Below, one piece after another: positions 27,330 through 34,351 of a stretch of 34,351 nucleotides of DNA. The notes beneath the pieces were generated by a model. It saw nothing but the letters and a program-made list of their open reading frames with translations, searched no databases and was not told where the DNA came from. The translations under genes were made by a program, and so were the position numbers. The number at the start of each line of letters is the position of its first letter. The first letter of the stretch is position 1. Source of the stretch: Methanosarcinaceae archaeon (GTDB taxonomy: Archaea; Halobacteriota; Methanosarcinia; Methanosarcinales; Methanosarcinaceae); assembly GCA_021106765.1 (NCBI GenBank), contig JAIOTO010000057.1:1-34351 (forward strand), given 5' to 3'.

Positions 27330-27644
27330 TCAGTCGTACTCTCTCCATGTCGAGTTACATTTTGTACATCTGAAGAAACGTGTCTCAGACTCATCGGCAG
27401 AACGCAATTGTCGCAGCCACCAGTATGCAACGTTGTGACCACAGTCGGGGCATCTTGCTGAGGTGGTAGGCAGTCCCTGATCAGTATCTTCTTCCAGTAT
27501 AGTAACCTCTCTTTCCTCTCTTTTTATTGTTGAGGACAGTTCCCTGGAGACATCTTCTTTCTTTTTGATATAACCGCATTTCCTACATTCAAGTTCCTTT
27601 TCACGAGGAATCATCATGCTCTTACATTTTGGACAGAATTCCAT
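27330..27644 (-). CDS. tfs: Transcription factor S (TFS), RNA polymerase cleavage factor
   Basis: TFS rescues backtracked RNA polymerase by stimulating transcript cleavage, like TFIIS. The 104-residue protein has an N-terminal zinc ribbon (Cys4, 7, 20, 23) like RPB9 and a C-terminal zinc ribbon (Cys65, 68, 93, 96). The latter contains the catalytic acidic hairpin RSADE (Asp84, Glu85). ATG 27644 is chosen because GGAG lies about 9 nt before it and the protein then begins MEFCPKC as in the family; the frame opens 18 nt earlier. The start lies inside the 3' end of the upstream nudix gene (23-nt overlap), implying coupled translation. Confidence 0.95.
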   Translation of the reverse strand: MEFCPKCKSMMIPREKELECRKCGYIKKKEDVSRELSSTIKREEREVTILEEDTDQGLPTTSARCPDCGHNVAYWWLRQLRSADESETRFFRCTKCNSTWREYD

Positions 27645-28038
27645 GTATATACTCTCCTGCATCTTTCATTATTTTGTTGTGGTCGAACGCCAGTTCTGGT
27701 ATGTTCTCTATATCGAACAACTGTACGTCCTCCGCATCAGAATCTGCCCGGGGTTCACCCTCTCCCATCGCAAGATAGCACACTGTGACAGTATGCCCTC
27801 TGGGGTCGCGTGTGGGTTGCGAATAGACTCCTATTAACTTTATTATCTCGATAGACAATCCGGTTTCTTCTGCGGACTCGCGTGCGGCAGCGTCTTCGGT
27901 CGTCTCACCTATCTCTACAAAACCACCCGGCAGTGCAAACTTGCCCTGGTAGGGGGGATTTCTTCTTTTTACAAGTACGATCTTACCATTTAAGATGATT
28001 ACGGCATCCACAGTTAGTTTCGGGGTATTGGGGGACAT
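27622..28038 (-). CDS. Nudix hydrolase, ADP-ribose pyrophosphatase-like
   Basis: A 138-residue Nudix enzyme that hydrolyses a nucleoside diphosphate linked to another group. The Nudix box is complete: G39-x5-E45-x7-R53-E54-x2-E57-E58-x-G60, preceded by [13 protein letters not shown]. Downstream, [19 protein letters not shown] resembles archaeal ADP-ribose pyrophosphatases, in which a Pro/Gly-rich segment shapes the ribose pocket. Its 3' end overlaps tfs by 23 nt. It is divergent from artA across a 65-bp shared promoter region. Exact substrate is not established. Confidence 0.9.
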   Translation of the reverse strand: MSPNTPKLTVDAVIILNGKIVLVKRRNPPYQGKFALPGGFVEIGETTEDAAARESAEETGLSIEIIKLIGVYSQPTRDPRGHTVTVCYLAMGEGEPRADSDAEDVQLFDIENIPELAFDHNKIMKDAGEYIHGILSKM

Positions 28039-28103
28039 TTCTGATAAAACCTTAATACAATCAGTAACATAGATATAGTGGGATACCTATTAAAAGGTGT
28101 TTA

Positions 28104-28934
28104 ATGATGATAGAGAATATGCTCTGGATAGCTGTAGCGTTATTTGTTGTATCTGCGATCATTCCTAGGTCATACCATATCAAAAAGGTCATTGGGGGTA
28201 TGGGTTGGATCGCTTTTTCACTGCATTGGGCATATCAACCTTTACATTATATTGAGATCAATGATTATTTCAATGTGATTCTGACCTTAACAATAGCAGT
28301 ATTCTGCCTTTTCATAGCATATGCTGCATTCAAAGAATACAGTTCTAAATCGTTTAGTAGTTTTTCTGATAATGTTGATGTCATCTCTATGACCACCACT
28401 GCCACGGCAATAGGTTCACTGTTCTATTTTCCCTTCGCACAGATGCCTGCTTTGAACAGGTGGATCATCTCTCAGGTAACGGAGAACATCGTGTGGGTGT
28501 TTGGTCTGCTGGACCTGCCTGTACAGATGCCCTCCTGGAATATGATATCCTACAATGGTTATAGTGTGGAGATCATTCTGGCCTGTACTGCAATCGAGAG
28601 TATTGCATTGTTCATCGGACTGATCACTGCGGTCAATGCTCCTGCAAAACGGCTCATAGCTGCTTTCATGGTGTCTGTTCCTGTGATTTATGTACTCAAT
28701 ATAGTAAGGGATGTTTTTGTTGTGATCGCATATGGACAGCAATTGTTCGGTCCCAATAGCTTTGAGATATCTCATAATATCATTGCGAAGATAGGTTCCG
28801 GCATTGCTCTTTTTGTGATCGGGTATGCTGTAATGCGTATACTCCCGGAGCTCCTGGACCTGATCGATGGATTGTGGGTATTGACTACGAATATGCTAAA
28901 GGATATTGTACAGAATATTCCAGGGTTCCGGTAA
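28104..28934 (+). CDS. artA: Archaeosortase A-like membrane transpeptidase
   Basis: Archaeosortases cleave C-terminal PGF-CTERM-type signals of surface proteins and attach the proteins to membrane lipid. The 276-residue protein has about eight hydrophobic segments and the exosortase-fold catalytic residues: Cys161 in LACTAIES, Arg202 in LNIVRDV and His224 in FEISHN. The 41-residue Cys-to-Arg spacing agrees with what I recall for haloarchaeal ArtA (Cys173/Arg214). Two ATGs (28104, 28107) follow AGGTG at 28095. Its stop is directly followed by the ATG of pssD, then pssA 3 nt later, an artA-pssD-pssA operon. Which CTERM signal it reads cannot be decided here, because no substrate with such a tail is in the window. 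Confidence 0.88.
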   Translation: MMIENMLWIAVALFVVSAIIPRSYHIKKVIGGMGWIAFSLHWAYQPLHYIEINDYFNVILTLTIAVFCLFIAYAAFKEYSSKSFSSFSDNVDVISMTTTATAIGSLFYFPFAQMPALNRWIISQVTENIVWVFGLLDLPVQMPSWNMISYNGYSVEIILACTAIESIALFIGLITAVNAPAKRLIAAFMVSVPVIYVLNIVRDVFVVIAYGQQLFGPNSFEISHNIIAKIGSGIALFVIGYAVMRILPELLDLIDGLWVLTTNMLKDIVQNIPGFR

Positions 28935-29555
28935 ATGATCGCAAAAGGATCTTTTACCTGGCTGGCCATTGTCTTCACATTCACTACTTGCTGTGCAGTA
29001 GCATCATACATTACCAGCGTAGCATATCTATGGCCGGTGTCGTATGTGGGTGCAGCACTGTTCATCTTCTTTTTATGGTTCTTCCGGGATCCGGAACGGG
29101 ATACAAAGGTGTGCAGGCACTGTGTAGTAGCACCGGCTGATGGGAAAGTGGTTGACATTCGTGACAGGAAGGTATGTATTTTCATGAACCTGCACAATGT
29201 CCATGTGAACCGTGCTCCCGTATCTGGACAAGTACGGACCATCACGCACATTAAAGGAGGTTACATCCCTGCATTCTATAAGGATTCTGATCGGAACGAA
29301 CGAACTGTGATGCTGATCGATACGGATGTGGGAGAGGTCCAGCTGACGCAGATAGCCGGGGCTCTGGTCAGAAGGATAGTTTCTTATGTCAGGGAGGGGG
29401 ACAATATAGTGCAGGGTCAGAGGATAGGAATGATCCGACTCGGCTCAAGGGTGGATGTGACCATTCCACCACAATTCGATATATTGTGCTCGGAAGGAGA
29501 TCGGGTATATGCCGGAGAGACAATAATCGCAAAAACGGAAATCTCTACGAGGTAA
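28935..29555 (+). CDS. pssD: Archaetidylserine decarboxylase proenzyme
   Basis: The enzyme decarboxylates archaetidylserine to archaetidylethanolamine. The 206-residue membrane-associated protein is of the short (archaeal/PSD-A) class. An N-terminal hydrophobic hairpin (residues about 8-50) ends in WFFRDPER. It is followed by VAPADGKVVDI (around Asp69) and MNLHNVHVNRAPVSG with His90. The self-cleavage site lies in RLGSRVD; cutting between Gly170 and Ser171 would create the pyruvoyl group. It abuts artA (TAA then ATG with no gap) and precedes the synthase that makes its substrate. In haloarchaea the same pair is needed for archaeosortase-dependent anchoring. Confidence 0.93.
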   Translation: MIAKGSFTWLAIVFTFTTCCAVASYITSVAYLWPVSYVGAALFIFFLWFFRDPERDTKVCRHCVVAPADGKVVDIRDRKVCIFMNLHNVHVNRAPVSGQVRTITHIKGGYIPAFYKDSDRNERTVMLIDTDVGEVQLTQIAGALVRRIVSYVREGDNIVQGQRIGMIRLGSRVDVTIPPQFDILCSEGDRVYAGETIIAKTEISTR

Positions 29556-29558
29556 CAG

Positions 29559-30242
29559 ATGAATTTTCTTCATACACTGAAAGTGCCGGACATTGTGACA
29601 CTTTCAAATGCGCTTTTTGGACTAATTTCCATCTTTATAGCCCATATCGGATATCCGGATATGGCATTCGTTCTTATACTGATGGCTGCCGTTGCTGATG
29701 GTGTTGACGGTTATCTTGCGCGTATTTATTCAGGCAGTGAGATAGGGGAGTTCCTGGATTCGCTTGCAGATGTCATCTCCTTTGGTGTAGCACCAGCGGT
29801 AGTTGTATTTATTGCATGTGGCAGTTCGATGCCATTCCTGGTTGGTGCAGTGGTCTGCATCTACCTTGTCTGTGGTATTTTAAGGCTCGCGAGGTTTAGT
29901 ATCAAACAAAAGAGCATCCCTGATTTTGAGGGGCTTCCTATCACTGCAGCCGCAGTGGTGATTTCATCATATATGCTGATCGATGAAAAGTATATCTATA
30001 CATATGTTGTACTCGCGATCCTTGTCCTGCTTGCGTACCTGATGGTCAGCGAACATCCATATCCTAAATTGAGAGGTCCCCGGGCCATGGGTCTCATATC
30101 GCTTATCTTCATCCTGACGATCGGATCGTATTTCCTGGTCGAGCAATATACGCACATATTCTCAACGATACTCTTCCTTTTGATGATGCTTTATCTCGAA
30201 TCACCTATTATGAAGGTACCCAGACGATATTATGAGGATTGA
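29559..30242 (+). CDS. pssA: Archaetidylserine synthase (CDP-alcohol phosphatidyltransferase)
   Basis: An integral membrane enzyme that transfers serine onto CDP-archaeol. The 227-residue protein has the CDP-alcohol phosphotransferase signature D47-x2-D50-G51-x2-A54-R55-x7-G63-x3-D67-x3-D71, with multiple hydrophobic segments as in the family. Weak identity to PgsA-type glycerol enzymes is possible, but pairing with an adjacent decarboxylase supports serine as substrate. It starts 3 nt after the pssD stop with GAGGT within the upstream gene's end. It converges with clpB. Confidence 0.92.
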   Translation: MNFLHTLKVPDIVTLSNALFGLISIFIAHIGYPDMAFVLILMAAVADGVDGYLARIYSGSEIGEFLDSLADVISFGVAPAVVVFIACGSSMPFLVGAVVCIYLVCGILRLARFSIKQKSIPDFEGLPITAAAVVISSYMLIDEKYIYTYVVLAILVLLAYLMVSEHPYPKLRGPRAMGLISLIFILTIGSYFLVEQYTHIFSTILFLLMMLYLESPIMKVPRRYYED

Positions 30243-30325
30243 ACTTCTCATTTGTTGTTCCTCACAGAAAAAGATGTGATCCCGAATCATCTTTGATCCG
30301 GGATACAATTGTCCCTATCGATACA

Positions 30326-30421
30326 TCACTGGCTCTCATCCATTTCCTTTTTACTGGTATTGACTACGATACCACGTTCATTTGCATCAACAACCACAGA
30401 GTCCCCCTCAATGATATCTCC
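30326..30421 (-). other. Out-of-frame C-terminal coding tail of clpB
   Basis: In the frame shifted by one base relative to clpB, the reverse strand encodes [20 protein letters not shown] and then NTSKKEMDESQ before a TGA at 30328-30326. This matches the beta-strand end expected of ClpB (an I-x-x-G-D-x-V-x-V pattern after the VIQNEVE helix). A single missing base near 30421-30427 would reconnect it and give an 865-residue protein. Confidence 0.75.
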
Positions 30422-32922
30422 GGAGCGGTCTCGACCTCGTTCTGTATCACACGCTTCAGTGGCCGTGCCCCATATGTCTCACTATAACCTGCTACTGCAA
30501 GGTAGTGTTTTGCCTTAGATGTGAGGTCCATTTTGATCCTCTTTTCCTTCAGCCTATGGACAAGATCCTTTACCTTGATGTCTACAATATCCACAAGCTG
30601 TTCCCGGGTAAGCTGATGGAATATGGCAACTTCGTCGATACGGTTCAGGAACTCCGGTCTGAAATGCTTGCTGAGTTCGTTCAATGATACTTCCTGCATC
30701 TTGCTGTAGTCCTCACCTTCTTCAAGCTTTGAGACGGCGTAATCTACACAGATGTTGGATGTCATGATCACCAATGTGTTCTTGAAGTTCACTGTGCGAC
30801 CGTGCGAGTCGGTAAGGCGACCATCGTCCAGTAGCTGGAGCAAGATGTTAAGCACGTCATGGTGAGCCTTTTCGATCTCGTCGAACAGCACCACCGAATA
30901 CGGACGGCGACGAACTGCTTCGGTGAGTTGTCCTCCTTCCTCGTGTCCCACATAGCCCGGGGGTGCACCGATCAGTCTGGATACGGTATGTTTTTCCATG
31001 TACTCGGACATGTCGATGCGTATCATATTGTTCTCGTCATCGAATAGTTCTGCTGCCAGTGCCTTGGCGAGCTCGGTCTTTCCCACACCGGTGGGTCCCA
31101 GGAATATGAAACTACCTATGGGACGTTTCGGGTCCTTGATACCGGCATAGGCACGTATCACTGCATCGGACACGGCCGTCACAGCCTCATTCTGTCCGAT
31201 GAGCCGCTGGTGCAGTTCGTCTTCCAGATGGACAAGTTTCTCCCGTTCGCCTTCCATGAGCTTGTTCACAGGGATGCTCGTCCATTCACTGACGACCTCT
31301 GCTATATCGTCCTCTGCAACCTCTTCTTTGAGGAGCATGCTCGTCTGCTTCTCCTTGAGATTGTTCTCCTCCTCTTCATATTGATGTTGCATGGGTATGA
31401 GTGTGCCGTATTTGAGTTTGGACGCCAGCTCGAAGTCTCCTTCGTTCTCTGCTAACTCGAGGCGTATCTTTGCATCCTCGATCTGTTCCTTGAGCGAACC
31501 CAGGTTTGCGATCATGTTCTTCTCGCTTTCCCAGCGCGCGCGCACGGCATCAGACTCTGAGCGGATATCAGCCAGTTCTTTCGTCAGGTTCTCCAGCCTT
31601 TCCTTTGATGCGGCATCCTTCTCTTTCTTGAGTGCCTCACGTTCGATCTCAAGCTGCATGAGCTTTCGATCGGCTTCATCCAGTTCCGAGGGTTTGCTGT
31701 CAATGGCTGTCCTGACCATGGCTGCTGCCTCGTCCACCAGGTCGATGGCCTTGTCCGGCAGGAAGCGGTCTGCGATATAGCGGTCGCTCAATATAGCTGC
31801 GGCGACCAGGGCGGTATCCTTGAGCCTGACGCCGTGGTGTACTTCATACCGTTCCTTGAGTCCACGCAGGATAGAAATGGTGGCCTCCACATCCGGTTGT
31901 TTTATCAGTACAGGCAGGAACCGTCTTTCAAGGGCGGCATCCTTTTCGATGTATTTGCGGTATTCATTAAGGGTGGTTGCTCCGATACAATGCAATTCTC
32001 CCCTGGCTAGCATGGGTTTGAGCAGATTGCCTGCATCCATGGCACCTTCGGTAGCTCCGGCTCCCACGATGGTGTGGAGTTCGTCGATGAACAGGATGAT
32101 CTCGCCGTCGGACTCGGCCACTTCCCCGAGGACAGCCTTGAGCCGTTCCTCAAATTCTCCCCTGAACTTGGCGCCGGCGATGAGTGCTCCCATGTCAAGG
32201 CCAACGATGCGGCGGTTCTTCATTGAATCGGGAACATCGCGTTTGGCGATACGTTGTGCCAGTCCCTCTACGATAGCTGTCTTGCCTACACCGGCTTCCC
32301 CTATCAATACGGGGTTGTTCTTGCGTCTGCGGGACAGGATCTCAATGGTGTGCCTGATCTCATGGTCCCTGCCGATAACAGGGTCCAGTTTTCCCTGGGT
32401 AGCCAGTTCGGTAAAGTCAATACCATATTTCTTCAATGGTTCAAGTGTATCTTCCGGATTTTCTGATGTCACGCGCCGGTTCCCCCTTATTTCTCTGATC
32501 GTCTGGAGCAGCCGCTCCTCGGTGATGCCTGCATTTTCCAAAAGCTTCTTACTGAAACTGTCCTTTTCCTTCAGCAGCGCCAACAGGATGTGTTCGACAC
32601 TGGTATACTCGTCATTCATTTCCTTTGCCTGAGAATTTGCAGTGTCCACCACCCGATTGAACTTCTGGGTCACATAGACCTGCTCACTTCCGGGTCCCGA
32701 TACCCGTGGCAGCTCCGAAAGGTGTTGTTCAAGTTCATCAGCGACAGTGGCTGGGGCAACATCCATCATTTCAAGCAACGTCGGAACGAGTCCCCCCGTC
32801 TGTTCCATCAGGGCGAGTAGTAGGTGTTCACAATCCGTTTGTTGATGATAGTACCTGGCTGCGATGGTAAATGAGTTCTGTATCCCTTCCTGTGCTTTCT
32901 GGGTAAAACGATTCAAGTCCAT
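30364..32922 (-). CDS. clpB: ATP-dependent disaggregase ClpB, C-terminus frameshifted
   Basis: ClpB (Hsp104 family) threads aggregated proteins through a hexameric ring with DnaK help. As read it has 852 residues: N-terminal Clp repeat domain (about 1-145), AAA1 with Walker A GEAGVGKT (208-215), a long charged coiled-coil middle domain (about 410-520), AAA2 with Walker A GPTGVGKT (609-616), and the D2 small domain ([16 protein letters not shown]). The last ~20 residues (from about APEISLRG) are abnormal; the family-like ending continues in another frame to 30326. Shine-Dalgarno GGAGG lies 7 nt before ATG 32922. It is divergent from a winged-helix gene that may be its heat-shock repressor. The lesion removes only the last beta strands, but these help hexamer packing, so activity is uncertain. 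Confidence 0.93.
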   Translation of the reverse strand: MDLNRFTQKAQEGIQNSFTIAARYYHQQTDCEHLLLALMEQTGGLVPTLLEMMDVAPATVADELEQHLSELPRVSGPGSEQVYVTQKFNRVVDTANSQAKEMNDEYTSVEHILLALLKEKDSFSKKLLENAGITEERLLQTIREIRGNRRVTSENPEDTLEPLKKYGIDFTELATQGKLDPVIGRDHEIRHTIEILSRRRKNNPVLIGEAGVGKTAIVEGLAQRIAKRDVPDSMKNRRIVGLDMGALIAGAKFRGEFEERLKAVLGEVAESDGEIILFIDELHTIVGAGATEGAMDAGNLLKPMLARGELHCIGATTLNEYRKYIEKDAALERRFLPVLIKQPDVEATISILRGLKERYEVHHGVRLKDTALVAAAILSDRYIADRFLPDKAIDLVDEAAAMVRTAIDSKPSELDEADRKLMQLEIEREALKKEKDAASKERLENLTKELADIRSESDAVRARWESEKNMIANLGSLKEQIEDAKIRLELAENEGDFELASKLKYGTLIPMQHQYEEEENNLKEKQTSMLLKEEVAEDDIAEVVSEWTSIPVNKLMEGEREKLVHLEDELHQRLIGQNEAVTAVSDAVIRAYAGIKDPKRPIGSFIFLGPTGVGKTELAKALAAELFDDENNMIRIDMSEYMEKHTVSRLIGAPPGYVGHEEGGQLTEAVRRRPYSVVLFDEIEKAHHDVLNILLQLLDDGRLTDSHGRTVNFKNTLVIMTSNICVDYAVSKLEEGEDYSKMQEVSLNELSKHFRPEFLNRIDEVAIFHQLTREQLVDIVDIKVKDLVHRLKEKRIKMDLTSKAKHYLAVAGYSETYGARPLKRVIQNEVETAPEISLRGTLWLLMQMNVVS

Positions 32923-32941
32923 TGTTAGCCTCCTATATCAA

Positions 32942-32974
32942 AATTCGTTCGTTGTTCCGTTAGTCAATTCGTTC
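32942..32974. promoter_or_regulatory. Direct repeat AATTCGTTC upstream of clpB
   Basis: Two exact copies (32942-32950 and 32966-32974; GAACGAATT on the clpB strand) are spaced 24 bp apart within the clpB leader/promoter, with further GTTC words between and after them. The same-face spacing, little over two helical turns, suggests paired binding sites of a regulator, perhaps the divergent winged-helix protein. Confidence 0.4.
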
Positions 32975-33136
32975 ATTAATTTGTTCACGCATTATATGTC
33001 CTGACCGGCTATTTTTCTATAAGTTGTTTTAATGAGTAATAATATGTCATAATGTTCTATAGTATATTTAAATCTTATGCATAATCTACATATCATATAC
33101 ATTATATCGAAATCATATCAACACAATCAGGGAACA

Positions 33137-33146
33137 CTTATATATG
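33137..33146 (+). promoter_or_regulatory. TATA box of the winged-helix gene; leaderless transcript likely
   Basis: CTTATATATG lies about 25-30 nt before ATG 33169, after a purine-rich GGGAACA. No Shine-Dalgarno sequence is present, so the mRNA probably starts at the ATG. Confidence 0.5.
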
Positions 33147-33168
33147 TTCATTCCATATATTGTACATA

Positions 33169-33576
33169 ATGACTCGACAGATCATTCTGATCAATCTTGA
33201 GAAACCCCGGATGAAGGATCTGGATGATGATCTCTTATGGTTCTGTAACAGCTTCGGCCTTTCATCTGGGCGGGATGTGGAGAATACATCCACAAGGATC
33301 GTCATGAGCATGCTGGATCGGATATCTGAGGACGAGGAGGTCACCTCCAAGATGATAGCAGATGCTCTTGGGATCAACTTGTCGAGAGTGAACCATCATC
33401 TCAGGAGCCTGATAGATTCAGGACTGGTGTATCGAAAGAAACGGACGCTTTGTCTGCGTGGCGGCAGTCTAAGAGCAGCTGTCCAGGAAATGAGACGTGA
33501 TTCCGATCGCATATTCGATGATCTTGAAAAATTTGCTGCGGATATCGACAGGAACATGGGTATAAAGAATCGCTGA
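33169..33576 (+). CDS. Winged-helix transcriptional regulator divergent from clpB
   Basis: A 135-residue regulator with an ArsR/MarR-like winged helix in the middle: EVTSKMIADALGINLSRVNH followed by HLRSLIDSGLVYRKKRTLCLRGG (about residues 60-105). It ends in a helical tail of the kind used for dimerisation (about 106-135). The frame opens at a TTG nine bases earlier, but ATG 33169 fits the TATA spacing. Position next to clpB suggests a heat-shock regulator in the functional class of Phr/HSR1; this is inference from context, since I cannot show the DNA target. The 246-bp intergenic region is unusually AT-rich near this gene. Confidence 0.8.
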   Translation: MTRQIILINLEKPRMKDLDDDLLWFCNSFGLSSGRDVENTSTRIVMSMLDRISEDEEVTSKMIADALGINLSRVNHHLRSLIDSGLVYRKKRTLCLRGGSLRAAVQEMRRDSDRIFDDLEKFAADIDRNMGIKNR

Positions 33577-33771
33577 TGGAACAGTCAGTAACTTTGTGGC
33601 ATGTATTTGCATATAACACCCAAAGGTTTCAGAATATCATGTCCCATTGTTTTTCAACAGGGTAAGTTATTTATAATAATTCTCTAGTATTTTAAATAGA
33701 AATTGGACTCGAAGATTTCTTTGGGTTATACGATATGATCTTATATATTTTTCACTGTGGGGGTGTAGAGT

Positions 33772-34351
33772 TTGGAAAATGAGCTCAAGGGGAGGATTAA
33801 GGAACGTGGGGAAATAATCAATGCCATCACCACCGCTGCCAAGGATGCCATTATTTTCATGGACCACGATGGTCATGTCTCCTATTGGAATAATGCAGCA
33901 GAGGAGATATTTGGATATAAGACCAATGAAATAATAGGTAAGGACTTACATCATATCCTTGCACCAGAGCGGTTTCGTGAACAATACGAAAAGGGTATCA
34001 GTAGCTTTAAAGGCACTGGCAAAGGGGATGGTGTCGATAAGGTCACAGAATATATCGCAGTAAGGAAGAATGGGGACGAATTTCCGATCGAGTTGTCTCT
34101 CTCTTCGGTAAAGCTCCATGGGAAATGGAATGCTATTGGGATATTGCGTGATATCTCCAAACACAAACAGGCGGAGCAGGCGCTTTATCGCAAACAGGAA
34201 CAACTTCTTTCAATTTTTGGAAACATGGAGGAGGCAATATACGTTGCTGATCCGGAGACCTACGAGCTGCTGTATGTGAACGACGTTCTTAAACGGATAT
34301 GGGGGGATGGTGTTGGTCGGAAGTGCTATTCAGTACTACAGGGTCAGGATA
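33772..34351 (+). CDS. PAS-domain sensor protein (probable histidine kinase), 3' end outside window
   Basis: The frame is open to the window edge (193 codons). Residues about 15-135 form a PAS domain with PAC motif: DAIIFMDHDGHVSYWNNAAE, then the EIFGYKTNEIIGKDLHHIL region, KNGDEFPIELSLS and GILRDISKHKQAE. A second PAS-like domain begins near residue 145 (LLSIFGNMEEAIYVADPETY). No membrane segment is seen, so sensing is probably cytoplasmic. A TTG start at 33772 is inferred: an in-frame TAG lies at 33766-33768, GGGGGTG is about 6 nt upstream, and no early in-frame ATG exists. TATA-like CTTATATATT lies at 33740-33749. Methanosarcinales carry many such multi-PAS histidine kinases, but the kinase part is not in view. 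Confidence 0.85.
   Translation, partial: MENELKGRIKERGEIINAITTAAKDAIIFMDHDGHVSYWNNAAEEIFGYKTNEIIGKDLHHILAPERFREQYEKGISSFKGTGKGDGVDKVTEYIAVRKNGDEFPIELSLSSVKLHGKWNAIGILRDISKHKQAEQALYRKQEQLLSIFGNMEEAIYVADPETYELLYVNDVLKRIWGDGVGRKCYSVLQGQD

Noticed and set aside
27175-27438. Possible plus-strand gene upstream of tfs
   Set aside because: The 3' half is antisense to tfs zinc-ribbon codons and the 5' half is promoter-like AT-rich DNA; no recognisable protein.
31820-32632. Plus-strand open frame of 270 codons opposite clpB
   Set aside because: It is serine/arginine-rich from reversed ClpB codons; the real gene is on the minus strand.

Overview
The window reads as a chromosomal segment of a methanogenic archaeon, most likely in or near the Methanosarcinales. 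It carries archaeal forms of information-processing genes: PCNA, the large primase subunit, transcription factor S, an Sm-like protein, ribosomal protein L37e, and archaeal-type AlaRS and ValRS. It also has an archaeosortase with archaeal phospholipid head-group genes, plus methanogen-typical families (bifunctional ThiD-ThiN, AGCS symporter, COG1361 surface proteins, PAS sensor kinases). A bacterial-type ClpB and UvrA are present, as is usual in that group. Promoters look archaeal: A/T-rich TATA boxes lie about 25 nt upstream of likely transcription starts, and several genes appear leaderless. I cannot name the genus from the sequence alone.

Layout. 1-3.8 kb: uvrA (3' end outside the window) and an AGCS amino-acid symporter, both minus. 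3.9-5.2 kb: endonuclease III and a PAP2 phosphatase, plus strand. 5.2-7.1 kb: a minus-strand lsm-rpl37e-purF group in which purF has an in-frame TGA. 7.4-8.8 kb: thiDN behind a 19-bp palindrome. 8.9-14.1 kb: a regulated export locus of GbsR/MarR-like regulator, RND (HAE3/MMPL-like) exporter and two paralogous membrane-anchored COG1361 proteins. Both of its promoters carry the same palindromic operator. 14.1-21.2 kb: a UspA-like remnant, valS, a degenerate KaiC-receiver fusion and alaS, all minus. 21.4-25.3 kb: a small orphan protein, surE, the moaA plus 49-aa gene pair, and a CbiA/CfbB amidotransferase. 25.3-28.0 kb: nudix-tfs and pcn-priL on the minus strand. 28.1-30.2 kb: artA-pssD-pssA, a compact archaeosortase/lipid-anchoring operon. 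30.3-33.6 kb: clpB with a frameshifted C-terminus, divergent from a small winged-helix regulator. 33.77 kb to the end: the N-terminal part of a PAS-domain sensor protein.

The two most system-like regions are these. First, the GbsR-RND-COG1361 locus, where a self-regulated transporter is co-transcribed with two extracytoplasmic beta-rich partners that could act like the periplasmic partners of bacterial RND pumps. Second, the archaeosortase operon, where the protein-anchoring enzyme is fused genetically to the two enzymes that make archaetidylethanolamine-type lipids. Two conserved genes (purF and clpB) carry single-base lesions that could be real mutations or sequence errors; the window cannot tell which.
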